A stretch of DNA of 64,000 bases, taken from the NCBI RefSeq assembly GCF_029338335.1, contig NZ_CP119797.1, one strand, 5' to 3'. The translations under genes and the position numbers were made by a program. The notes under the pieces are model-generated. The model was not told where the DNA came from, did no database searches, and saw only the letters and a program-made list of their open reading frames with translations. Of the stretch, positions 45,695 to 53,592 are shown piece by piece. Origin of the DNA: Halomontanus rarus. GTDB taxonomy: Archaea > Halobacteriota > Halobacteria > Halobacteriales > Natrialbaceae. The first letter of the stretch is position 1. The number at the start of each line of letters is the position of its first letter.

Positions 45695-46828
45695 ATGGAA
45701 ACCGGATCGACGGGGGCTGACCCCGGGGAAAAGACCCTCGAGCGGTGTATCGACGACTACCTCAATACGCGACAAGCGGAAACCAGCGCCAGAAACATGG
45801 CGTACGCCCTCGAGTCGTGGCGCGAGTGGCTCGCTCGACGAAACGTCGACGACTTCGAGTCGATCGACCCGAAGTGCTGTCGCGAGTACGCGTTTCACCT
45901 CGCCGAGCGCGTCGACGCGGGCGAGTTCGCGGGATCGACCGCACGGACCTACTACGCGTTCGTCCGGGCGTTTCTGAGCTTCGCCGTCCGGGACGAACAA
46001 CTGGACACGAATCCCGCGATGACGAACCGGGCCGTCGAACCCCTGCCGGAGGACGAGGGAACCGGCACACAGCAGTTCTGGACGGCCGGCAAACGGGACG
46101 CACTCTTGCGCTACGCCGACCAGCAGGTGACGAGCGCCCTCGAGCACCCCGTGGCCCCGAGACCGATCCTCCGAACTCGCATGCGCGATCGGGCGCTCGT
46201 GACCCTCCTCGCGCTGTCGGGCGTCCGCGGGGCCGAAGTGTTTTCCGCCCCCCGAGACGCCCGTCGCAACGGGCTCACGTGGGCTGACGTCGACTTCGAG
46301 GCGAATTCGATCTCGGTCCTGGGGAAGTCTCGAGAGACCGAACACGCTCCCCTTCCGTCCCGTGCCGCACGCTCCCTCAGGCGGTATCGAGAGGTCCTCG
46401 AACCGCCGATCGACGAGTGGCCGGTCTTCCCGTCTCGACACGCCGCGTCGCTCCATCAGGCGGTCAGAGACGGCCTGCGAGACGAGTATACCGAGGACCG
46501 GATCGATCGAGTACTCGAGAACCGCGACGTCGACGACCTGCTTCGCGATCACGAGATCGTCCCGCCATCAATTTCGACGAACGGCGCACGAAACGTCATG
46601 AAGCGGATCTGTACGCGCTTCGATCTGGAGATCGACGGCGAGTATCTGAAACCTCACGGCGCTCGCCGCGGGCTCGGCCACGCCTTCTACTCGGAGGGGC
46701 GGGCCGAAGACGCGCAGTCGGCGTTGCGGCACAAGTCGATCGAGACCACGCACGCCGCGTACTCGAACATTCAGGCCGGCGAGACGGCGGACCGGATCGA
46801 CGACGTGCTGGGCGGGGATCGCGAGTGA
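45695..46828 (+). CDS. tyrosine recombinase/integrase
   Basis: A 377-residue site-specific recombinase. The N-terminal SAM-like core-binding domain (about 12-115) starts LERCIDDYLNTRQ. The catalytic domain has Arg in LALSGVRGAEVF, a Lys in the beta-hairpin (SVLGKSRETEHAPL), HxxR as KPHGARRGLGHAF, His in ALRHKSIETTHA, and the Tyr nucleophile in AAYSNIQ near the end. I begin at ATG 45695, about 33 bases below the TATA-like element; the frame is open upstream to 45449 but crosses the palindrome. It may be the integrase of a mobile element or a XerC/D-like resolvase of a secondary replicon. Confidence 0.9.
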   Translation: METGSTGADPGEKTLERCIDDYLNTRQAETSARNMAYALESWREWLARRNVDDFESIDPKCCREYAFHLAERVDAGEFAGSTARTYYAFVRAFLSFAVRDEQLDTNPAMTNRAVEPLPEDEGTGTQQFWTAGKRDALLRYADQQVTSALEHPVAPRPILRTRMRDRALVTLLALSGVRGAEVFSAPRDARRNGLTWADVDFEANSISVLGKSRETEHAPLPSRAARSLRRYREVLEPPIDEWPVFPSRHAASLHQAVRDGLRDEYTEDRIDRVLENRDVDDLLRDHEIVPPSISTNGARNVMKRICTRFDLEIDGEYLKPHGARRGLGHAFYSEGRAEDAQSALRHKSIETTHAAYSNIQAGETADRIDDVLGGDRE

Positions 46829-46911
46829 GTCCGGCGATTTTGTCGCCGTTTTCGCGGATCTGGAACGCTGTGAACCGGGACTCGAGACCGGCGTTCTGGA
46901 CGGTTTCCCGT

Positions 46912-47040
46912 CTACCGTTTGAAGAACTTGAGGAGTCTCGAGACGAGCGACCGATCTCTCTTCTCGTCGTCGCGTCCGGTAACGACGCCGTCTTCCTCGG
47001 GCTTTTCGTCTAGTCGGACGTCGGGTCGTTTCGAGTCCAT
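46912..47040 (-). CDS. small charged protein, 42 residues
   Basis: Starts at ATG 47040, with a strong Shine-Dalgarno GGAGGAG six bases upstream and a TATA-like GAATACAC about 45-50 bases upstream, so expression signals are coherent. The product begins MDSKRPDVRLDEKPEEDG and ends RSLVSRLLKFFKR, an acidic/basic segment with a C-terminal amphipathic basic helix. No family is recognised. It is convergent with the integrase gene. Confidence 0.5.
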   Translation of the reverse strand: MDSKRPDVRLDEKPEEDGVVTGRDDEKRDRSLVSRLLKFFKR

Positions 47041-47479
47041 AGTTCTCTCTCCTCCATCCGGACGGACAAGCGTTCGGCCTGTGTATTCGTGGTTCAATCG
47101 TCCGATCAGGGGCTTTCAGCGTCCGTGAGCATTACCTTCTCTGGTATGGTCAGTAGTCGATACTGCCTATCTGATAAAGTACATAGTGATATACAAATGC
47201 TCGGTGCTGATCTCGTACAGTTTCGGAGGATGCGCTAATTCAGATTCCATCGGCATGGAACGGGATGGGGCAGGCGCCAGTCAGGCTAACCATCGATGAG
47301 TTTGTCGAACGGGCCGTCAAGAGAGCTAAGTGCCCTACCGAGGGTACGCTGCTTGCAGAGATGGCTACCGAGGGTACGCTGCTTGCAGAGATGGCTACCG
47401 AGTTCAATTCCAACGATGGATGCATCAGTCAGACGGCTCGCTCGGACGATCGTTTGTCTAGTAACTGGTGGGGTGTTGG
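47041..47479. other. intergenic region with unidentified short frame
   Basis: A + strand frame from ATG 47265 to 47483 (72 codons; TIDEFVERAVKRAKC, then the 10-residue unit TEGTLLAEMA repeated) has no recognised family and no clear promoter. It may be a remnant. Base composition is lower in GC than the flanks, and this continues to about 50550. Confidence 0.35.
47335..47400 (+). repeat. exact 30-bp tandem duplication
   Basis: The 30 bases at 47341-47370 (AGGGTACGCTGCTTGCAGAG then ATGGCTACCG) are repeated exactly at 47371-47400, and the six bases before the first copy (CTACCG) match as well. The exact identity points to a recent slippage or unequal crossover. Confidence 0.9.
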
Positions 47480-48613
47480 CTAGCGGTTCTCTGCTGGAGT
47501 CCAAGACCGGTTATGATCACCAACGTAGATGGACACAGGGCGAATTATCTTGTTATCTGCTGCCTGCTCGAGGCAATGAGCCACCCAGCCACCGACTCGT
47601 GACACGGCGAAGGTGGTCGTAAACAACTCCTGCGGGATCCCAACTCCATACAGGAGCACAGCCGTATAGAATTCGACGTTCGTTTCGAGTTTTCGGTCAG
47701 GCTTGTGGTCGGACAGTCGACTGACCGCAGTCTCTTCGAATTCGTCGACAAATTCGAAGAACGCTCCCTCACCCGAACCAGAATAGAACCGTTCAGCGGC
47801 GCGAGAGAGGACCTCTGCACGTGGATCGCGCGTACGATACACTCGGTGTCCAAAGCCCATAAGCCGCTCACCGGCGTCGAGTTTCTCCTGCACATACCCC
47901 TCCGGGTCGTCAGATTCGTGTGCTGCGAGGAGCATCTCCAAAACCGGCCCAGGCGCACCACCGTGAAGCGGTCCCTTTAGTGACCCCACTGCACCCGTCA
48001 CTGCTGAAACGAGATCTGAATCGGACGACGCGATAGACCGAGCAACGAAGGTCGATGCGTTCAGTCCGTGGTCAACAACCGTATTGAGGTAGGTCTCGAG
48101 TCCTCTCACAGCCGCAGGGTCGGGCTCTTCGCCAGACAGCATGTAGAGGTAGTTCGCAGTGTGGCCGAGGTCGTCGCGTGGATCCACCGGCTCTTTACCC
48201 GAACGATATCGCCAATACGTCGCGACGATCGTTGGGATCACACTCACCAGTCGCTTGGCGTGGTCCGTCGATTCAGTCGAGTCGAAGCCAAGATTGGCTG
48301 CGGCCACACCCATTCGCAGAGCATCCATCGCGTCCGCGTTTTCTCGTGCCGCTTGTCGAAGCACCTGTTTGATTTCCTCGGAGATTTTCCGATAGCCAGC
48401 GAGTTCCGTGCAGAACGATTCGAGTTCCGATTGAGTTGGAAGTCGGTCGTTAAACAACAGGAAAACGCTTTCCTCGTAGAGCGCGTTCTTGGCGAGTTCC
48501 TCGACAGGGTATCCCCCGATGATGAGTTCACCAGCCTCGCCGTCGATAGTACTGAGTCGTGTTTCCGCGACGGCGATGTCCTCTAATCCACGGTGGAGCT
48601 CTTGGTCGACCAT
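47480..48613 (-). CDS. citrate synthase homologue with altered active site
   Basis: A 377-residue citrate synthase-family protein, starting at ATG 48613 (MVDQELHRGLEDIAVAET); the open frame further upstream looks non-coding. The two catalytic His are present (SLKGPLHGGAPG and GFGHRVYRTRDPRAE). However, the catalytic Asp of the usual NVDFY motif is Glu (TNVEFYTAVLLY), and the second Arg of the C-terminal RPRxxYxG motif is Val (IIRPVSIYVG). It may therefore use a different acyl-CoA or keto acid, work poorly, or be regulatory. It lies 239 bases downstream of, and co-directional with, a second divergent homologue. Codon use is less GC-rich than in flanking genes, suggesting transfer. Confidence 0.88.
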   Translation of the reverse strand: MVDQELHRGLEDIAVAETRLSTIDGEAGELIIGGYPVEELAKNALYEESVFLLFNDRLPTQSELESFCTELAGYRKISEEIKQVLRQAARENADAMDALRMGVAAANLGFDSTESTDHAKRLVSVIPTIVATYWRYRSGKEPVDPRDDLGHTANYLYMLSGEEPDPAAVRGLETYLNTVVDHGLNASTFVARSIASSDSDLVSAVTGAVGSLKGPLHGGAPGPVLEMLLAAHESDDPEGYVQEKLDAGERLMGFGHRVYRTRDPRAEVLSRAAERFYSGSGEGAFFEFVDEFEETAVSRLSDHKPDRKLETNVEFYTAVLLYGVGIPQELFTTTFAVSRVGGWVAHCLEQAADNKIIRPVSIYVGDHNRSWTPAENR

Positions 48614-48852
48614 GCTAATGTATAGAGACGGAAGAATTGAAGATAGGGCTTTGGAGAAGTCCATTTCTCCTCTACTGCCAGTCACCATCCAACACAGGCA
48701 CACGATCTGGCTCTGAACTGATTGTTCTCGTGGTTCCCTCTCCCGTCAGAAGACGGTCAGAGACGATTTTATCGGAGGTTTCGAGCAGTTCTCAGACTAT
48801 GAAATAGTCTCAATACTACAGGGTAAATCTGCTTCCCCTACCCACGGCCCAT

Positions 48853-50298
48853 CTATTCGATTGTTCGTGCGAGCAATTGCTCGTCATCGACGAGCATCTC
48901 GACGACTTTCCGACCCGTATCAGACAATGAATAACCGGCATCCGTATTCGTGATATAGATGCTGCGAAGTTTTCGGAGATGATAGTTGAACCGCCCCTTA
49001 TCCTCGATCGAACTCTGCGCTCGAATCGACGAGTACGAAAGTGGCTCCGCTGACTCATACAGAATCAGTAACAGCTCCAATCGATCGGGTTCTGAAAGAG
49101 TACCAAGAATTGAGGAGATCCCTTTCAGATGGTTGGACGAAGGCGGGCTCGAATCGCCGGCGACGTATCTGTCCGAGCGCGAAATCCACGACCGTTCCTC
49201 TGGACCGATGTATCGCGTCCGAGGACGAAGTAGTGTCTCGCTTTCGAGCTGTTCGATATAATGAGCCATCCAGCCGGGGGAGCGTCCGATAGCAAAAATC
49301 GCGGTGAACAATTCCGGTGGAACGTCGAGTTCGTAAAGGAGAACTGCCGCGTAGTAATCGACGGTTGCGTGCAGTTGTCGCTCGGGATCGCGTTCAGTGA
49401 AATAGTCCTCAGCGGCGTCCTCAAGCTGTTGTGCGTTCCTAAGGAACGACGTTGAATCGTGCTTCTCACCGACGCGTTCTGCCGCTTGTTCGATGATTTT
49501 CGCTCGCGGGTCTCGGGTATTATAGAGAATATGGTCGAATCCGGGCAACGACCCGTCGTCTTCCAGTCGCTCTCGAACATACGTCGTGGGGTCCATCCCG
49601 TCATCAAGGTCAGTGAGCATCTCAAAAATTCGTTCGAGTGCTCCTCCGTGTCGTGGTCCCTTGAGCGCCCCTACGGCACCGGTGGCTGCCGAAAGTGGGT
49701 CGGACCCGGTTGATCCGATAATCCGAGCGGCGAACGTCGAGGCATTAAGCTCGTGTTCGATGATCGTTGTCAGATACGTCTCTAGCTCTTCCACAGTCGA
49801 TTCAGCCGGTTCCACCCCGGAGAGCATATATAAGAAATTCTCCGTGTGAGTTAGGTCGTCGCGCGGCGGTATGGGGTCTACCCCGCGCCGATACCGCCAG
49901 TAGGCGGCGATGATCGTTGGGCATATTGCGACGACGCGTCGGGTAGCCATGAGGGTGTCCTCACTGTCAAAATAGAGGTTTCCCGCTGCCAGCCCCATCC
50001 GGAGTACGTCTATCGCCGGTACACCTTCTTCTGCTCCTGCCTGAATCAGACTGTAGACATCCTCGGTGAGGCTTCGAGCGGACGAGAGCTCGTTCGTGAA
50101 CTCAGCTAACTCTTCGTCGGTCGGGAGTCGCCCGTTGAACAACAACCACGCTACCTCTTCGTAAGCCGCATTCTCGGCAAGGTCTTCGATTGAGAACCCT
50201 TGGATTCGCAATTCACCGGTGTCGCTGTCGATTTCGCTGAGGCCAGTTTCAGCGACTGCGGTGAAGGAGAGGCCAGGATCGAAGACGGAGGGAGTCAC
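48853..50298 (-). CDS. citrate synthase-like enzyme fused to a winged-helix DNA-binding domain
   Basis: A 481-residue protein. Residues 1-375 are citrate synthase-like: His in ALKGPRHGGALE, His in PGFDHILYNTRDPRAK (the usual GFGHRVY altered to GFDHILY), Asp in ATVDYYAAVLLY, Arg in IFAIGRSPGWMAH and LLRPRTRYIGP. After a Ser/Pro linker, residues 393-481 form an ArsR-like winged helix: LSEPDRLELLLILYESAEPL, then FNYHLRKLRSIYI and GYSLSDTGRKVVEML. The same pattern occurs in the regulator at 55892-56857. The start is GTG 50298, overlapping the stop of a short upstream frame (GTGA). An acyl-CoA/keto-acid-sensing transcription factor is the inferred role; a bifunctional enzyme is the alternative. 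Confidence 0.88.
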   Translation of the reverse strand: MTPSVFDPGLSFTAVAETGLSEIDSDTGELRIQGFSIEDLAENAAYEEVAWLLFNGRLPTDEELAEFTNELSSARSLTEDVYSLIQAGAEEGVPAIDVLRMGLAAGNLYFDSEDTLMATRRVVAICPTIIAAYWRYRRGVDPIPPRDDLTHTENFLYMLSGVEPAESTVEELETYLTTIIEHELNASTFAARIIGSTGSDPLSAATGAVGALKGPRHGGALERIFEMLTDLDDGMDPTTYVRERLEDDGSLPGFDHILYNTRDPRAKIIEQAAERVGEKHDSTSFLRNAQQLEDAAEDYFTERDPERQLHATVDYYAAVLLYELDVPPELFTAIFAIGRSPGWMAHYIEQLESETLLRPRTRYIGPEERSWISRSDRYVAGDSSPPSSNHLKGISSILGTLSEPDRLELLLILYESAEPLSYSSIRAQSSIEDKGRFNYHLRKLRSIYITNTDAGYSLSDTGRKVVEMLVDDEQLLARTIE

Positions 50299-50552
50299 AG
50301 TGTCTTAGATATTCCCATCACGTCATCAACAGTGTTCCGGAGGAAGTCCCCACTGCACATCAGATAGAGGGAATCAACTTTACTGGAAAGGCCTCGGCTG
50401 ATCTCGGGCGAAATGGGTGATCGTTCGGTGTAGTCGTCATACGGGGTGGAATACGGACACGTAACAATCGCATCCTCCGAGGTCGTGATCTCGTCGGAAT
50501 CGCTCTTACCTCGCTTCGGATACCCGTACAAACTAAACACTGTAGCTCGCAA
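50295..50552 (-). CDS. possible small protein translationally coupled to the citrate synthase-like gene
   Basis: An 85-codon frame whose stop TGA (50297-50295) overlaps the GTG start of the fused citrate synthase gene by four bases, the classic coupling arrangement. It occupies the whole space up to the divergent HMG-CoA reductase gene. The first possible start is TTG 50552, with GTG 50540 next (FSLYGYPKRGKSDSDE). The sequence is mixed and acidic, ends DDVMGISKTL, and matches no family I know. It could instead be leader sequence. Confidence 0.35.
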   Translation of the reverse strand: MRATVFSLYGYPKRGKSDSDEITTSEDAIVTCPYSTPYDDYTERSPISPEISRGLSSKVDSLYLMCSGDFLRNTVDDVMGISKTL

Positions 50553-50561
50553 TCGAGCGAT

Positions 50562-51830
50562 ATGGACTCTCGAGTACCCGGATTCTACGAACTCTCACCA
50601 GCAGATCGGCTCGAGGCGATTCTCGAGCGGTGTGACTGCGATTCCGACGCGCGTGACGCACTCGAAACGACGTCACAGCTCGATGTTGCCGACCAGCTCT
50701 CCGAAAACGTGATCTCCACGATCGCCTATCCGCTGAGCATTGCGACCAACTTCCGAATAGACGGCGTCGATCGGTTCGTTCCGATGGCAACCGAGGAGAG
50801 CAGCGTCGTCGCCGCTAGCGCACACGGTGCAAAACTCGCACGACACCACGGAGGCTTCTATACGTCCGTCGACGGCCCCTTCATGATCGGCCAGATTCAG
50901 GTGACGGATCTCGCCGATCCACGGGCTGCGAGAGCCCGCATTCTCGAGCACGCGAGCGAGATTCGAGCGGAGGCGAACGATCAAGGCGTGCTGGTTTCCC
51001 ACGGTGGCGGCTGTGAGGAGGTGACGGCTCGCGTCCTCGACACGCCGAGGGGGGAAATGGTGGTCGTCCATCTGGTCGTCAACACGCAGGACGCGATGGG
51101 TGCGAACGCGGTCAATACCATGGCGGAAGGGGTCGCCCCGCTCGTCGAGGAGTTGACGGGCGGCGAGGTCATTCTCCGAATTCTCTCGAATTTAGCCGAC
51201 CGCCGTCTCGCTCGCGCCCGTTGTACGATTCCGACCGAGGCGCTGGATCGAGACGACACCGAACGCTCGGGTGCGGAGGTCCGCGACCGGATCGTCGACG
51301 CCTGGGCGTTCGCCGCGGCCGATCCGTACCGTGCGGCTACGCACAACAAGGGAGTCCTGAACGGAATGGACAGCCTCGCGCTGGCCACGATGAATGACTG
51401 GCGTGCCATCGAGGCTGGTGCGCACGCGTACGCTGCACGCGACGGTTACGGGCCGCTGACGACGTACGAGGTCGATGCCGACGGAAACCTCTCCTGCAGT
51501 ATCGAGGTCCCGGTCCAGACCGGTGTCGTAGGCGGCGCAACGCGCGCACACCCGACCGCTCACGCTGCGATGGAACTCCTCGACGTCGATACTGCCGACG
51601 AACTCGCCGGCGTGTTCGCGTCGGTTGGACTCGCAGAGAACGTTGCCAGTATGCGGGCACTCGCCGACGAAGGGATCCAGACGGGACACATGAAACTCCA
51701 CGCCAAGAACGTCGCGGCCGAGGCCGGTGCACCCGAGGACCTCGTCGCAGAGATCGCCGCCCGGATGGTCGCCGAAGACGACGTTCGAGCGAGTCGCGCG
51801 AGGGAACTCGTCGAGACGGTGACCGACTGA
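50562..51830 (+). CDS. hydroxymethylglutaryl-CoA reductase, class II (degradative type)
   Basis: A 422-residue class II HMG-CoA reductase. Landmarks: SENVISTIAYPLSIATNF, the catalytic Glu in PMATEESSVVAA, NTQDAMGANAVNTMAEGV, Lys in ATHNKGVLNGMDSLAL with the following Asp, cofactor region near GGEVILRILSNLADRR, and the His in TGHMKLHAKN. The class is known for mevalonate degradation in bacteria and also in some archaea, whereas haloarchaeal lipid synthesis usually depends on class I. It is divergent from the two citrate synthase-like genes, hinting at shared acyl-CoA chemistry or control. A TATA-like ACTAAAC at 50533-50539 gives a leaderless ATG at 50562. Confidence 0.92.
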   Translation: MDSRVPGFYELSPADRLEAILERCDCDSDARDALETTSQLDVADQLSENVISTIAYPLSIATNFRIDGVDRFVPMATEESSVVAASAHGAKLARHHGGFYTSVDGPFMIGQIQVTDLADPRAARARILEHASEIRAEANDQGVLVSHGGGCEEVTARVLDTPRGEMVVVHLVVNTQDAMGANAVNTMAEGVAPLVEELTGGEVILRILSNLADRRLARARCTIPTEALDRDDTERSGAEVRDRIVDAWAFAAADPYRAATHNKGVLNGMDSLALATMNDWRAIEAGAHAYAARDGYGPLTTYEVDADGNLSCSIEVPVQTGVVGGATRAHPTAHAAMELLDVDTADELAGVFASVGLAENVASMRALADEGIQTGHMKLHAKNVAAEAGAPEDLVAEIAARMVAEDDVRASRARELVETVTD

Positions 51831-51957
51831 GATCGCGGACTCTTCGAGAGTTTCCAGACGGCCAGTCCGCTGTTTACGCTGGGAACACGACCTCGCTTCT
51901 CTCGAGGCGAACTCCATCACTCCTCGAGTTCGATCCCGGCTTTCGATTCGATTCCGT

Positions 51958-52179
51958 CTACCGGTAGATCTCCTGATACCGCTCGCGGTACTCTAACAGC
52001 CCGAGCCGTGCCCGACGTCGCGACGTGAACCCGAACCCGACGGAGAGACACGTTTCAGACGGACATCGCCACTCGAACGTCTCGGAGTCGCGGTTTCTGG
52101 ACACCGTTACTTCCGTGTCACACCGCGGGCAGTCCCATCCCCACCGCATATCACCGGCGTACGCTCGCGCTCGATCCAT
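51958..52179 (-). CDS. small zinc-ribbon protein, 73 residues
   Basis: The product has two Cys pairs, CPRC and CPSETC, about 20 residues apart (WGWDCPRCDTEVTVSRN, FEWRCPSETCLSVGF), then a basic helix ending RERYQEIYR. This is a zinc-ribbon layout common among haloarchaeal small proteins. The frame is open to 52224, but ATG 52179 is preferred, as a TATA-like CTTATAAC at about 52240-52247 would place transcription start between the two. Function unknown. Confidence 0.6.
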   Translation of the reverse strand: MDRARAYAGDMRWGWDCPRCDTEVTVSRNRDSETFEWRCPSETCLSVGFGFTSRRRARLGLLEYRERYQEIYR

Positions 52180-52224
52180 ACCGTTCTGTTCGCCGTTAAT
52201 TCCGTGGCTCCTGTAAGTGATCAC

Positions 52225-52582
52225 CTGTCCTGCTGGACGTTATAAGAGGCAGCTGGAGGACGCGTCGATCCCCTCGGACTCGGCTTTTATTTCACTTTCA
52301 CTCCGCTTGGGGGACCTATTTGGTACGTCGCATCAAATCTCGACGAGAGGGGGATTCGGAGAACCCTCGTCACACGCTGCTACCCACTGTCTCAGATCAG
52401 ACGAACGATGCACCACTCACGTCCAGCCTCTGAAGACGATCCCCGTTGTGAGGGCCCGATACCCGTAGCGCGACCGCTCTTTCGGTACGGAACGGGCGAC
52501 CGATCGACCGATAGGACGACGTCTCCTGACTCTTGGCCGGTGGTGCGTCCCGAATAACAGTTTCATCCTCTCACATTTCACT
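52225..52582. other. intergenic region, promoters only
   Basis: Holds the divergent promoters of the two zinc-ribbon genes: TATA-like CGTTATAAG near 52238-52246 for the minus-strand gene and GAATAACA near 52549-52556 for the plus-strand gene. No coding frame is supported. Confidence 0.4.
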
Positions 52583-52732
52583 ATGTTCGACCGTGTAAAA
52601 CGCGTTTTCGAAGGTACCCGCTCACCGACTGTCGTGTTCGAGTGTCGCTCCTGTGGGACGTCCGTGGACAGGGACACCACTACCTGTCCAGCGTGTGGCT
52701 CCGACGAGATCGCCCACTACGAAATTGCCTGA
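52583..52732 (+). CDS. small zinc-ribbon protein, 49 residues
   Basis: A 49-residue protein starting at ATG 52583 (MFDRVKRVFEGTRSP), with two CxxC knuckles: FECRSCGTSVDRD and TTCPACGSDEIAHYEIA. TATA-like GAATAACA about 30 bases upstream supports a leaderless start. Such two-CxxC mini-proteins are frequent in haloarchaea and some affect growth or biofilm phenotypes; the role of this one is unknown. Confidence 0.75.
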   Translation: MFDRVKRVFEGTRSPTVVFECRSCGTSVDRDTTTCPACGSDEIAHYEIA

Positions 52733-53592
52733 CTACGATACGACGATCGCTCGCGAACCCGTGGTCAGCTACGAACGATACCTGCACCAGGAGACCGCGC
52801 GAGGCCGATACATCAAACCTCTCACCAACCTGGCGGCTAGCGACATCTTTGGCACTCGAGGGGAGCATGATCTTCGGCCCAGTCGGTGTTCGTAGAACAG
52901 TGGATGCGGTATCGATCGCGGATTCGTGGACGACTCGTATCGAGTGGCTCCGGTGTCTCTCGACGTGACTGTCGCAGAAGCCAAATTATTTTGGGAGAGA
53001 AAGTAAGTATCTCGCCACCGTCGCTCTAGATGGCAGGGATGGCGTGTGACGTAACAGTCGATGGGAGTTGCTGTCTTGCCAGACATCAGAGCACCGCTCC
53101 GTCCGATTGTCCCCCTCCATCCTGACAGGGAATCGCAGACGACGCACATCGTCTGCACCTCAGCCGACCACCACTGACCGTTCCGTTTTCTGAAGACTAA
53201 AGTAGTCACTGAAAGTCAATCCACACCTGATCGCGCGACAGCTGTGCGATCAGTGTGTAAATAGTTTCAGTCGTTACTATAGGGTAACCTTCGGTGAGTC
53301 GAGAGTGAGATGGTTGTCGCGAGTGACTCGTCTCCGAGTCGTGTAGCAGTATCCGGGTGGACCGTGGCCGGGGGAAGAGATGTGTTGGGGGATGGCCACG
53401 GTCGGGATAGGAGCTAACCCGGGTACAGTATCGGCTATACGTGGACCGGTAATCAATGCGCGGACGGTTTCGACGGTCGATATCACCAGAAGATATATCC
53501 CTGCTGGTGATCTCCGCTTCGGGATTTCTTTCGTCGGGACGGACCGCCAACCCCCCACGAGTGCCGTCTTCGTGGGCTCCGAGATATCCCGC
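52733..53592. other. gene-free stretch with a shared motif
   Basis: About 860 bases with only shadow-like frames. It holds a hairpin and 33-base motif at 53227-53281 also seen (motif only) at 25355. It is less GC-rich than the flanks in places and probably carries insertion scars. Confidence 0.4.
53227..53281 (+). repeat. hairpin plus 33-base motif shared with 25355-25387
   Basis: TGATCGC (53227-53233) and GCGATCA (53245-53251) form a stem around an 11-base loop that itself contains ACAGCTGT. The right arm runs into the motif TCAGTGTGTAAATAGTTTCA (53249 on) and GTCGTTACTATAG. A palindrome next to a conserved end sequence is what one expects at a mobile element terminus. Confidence 0.5.
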
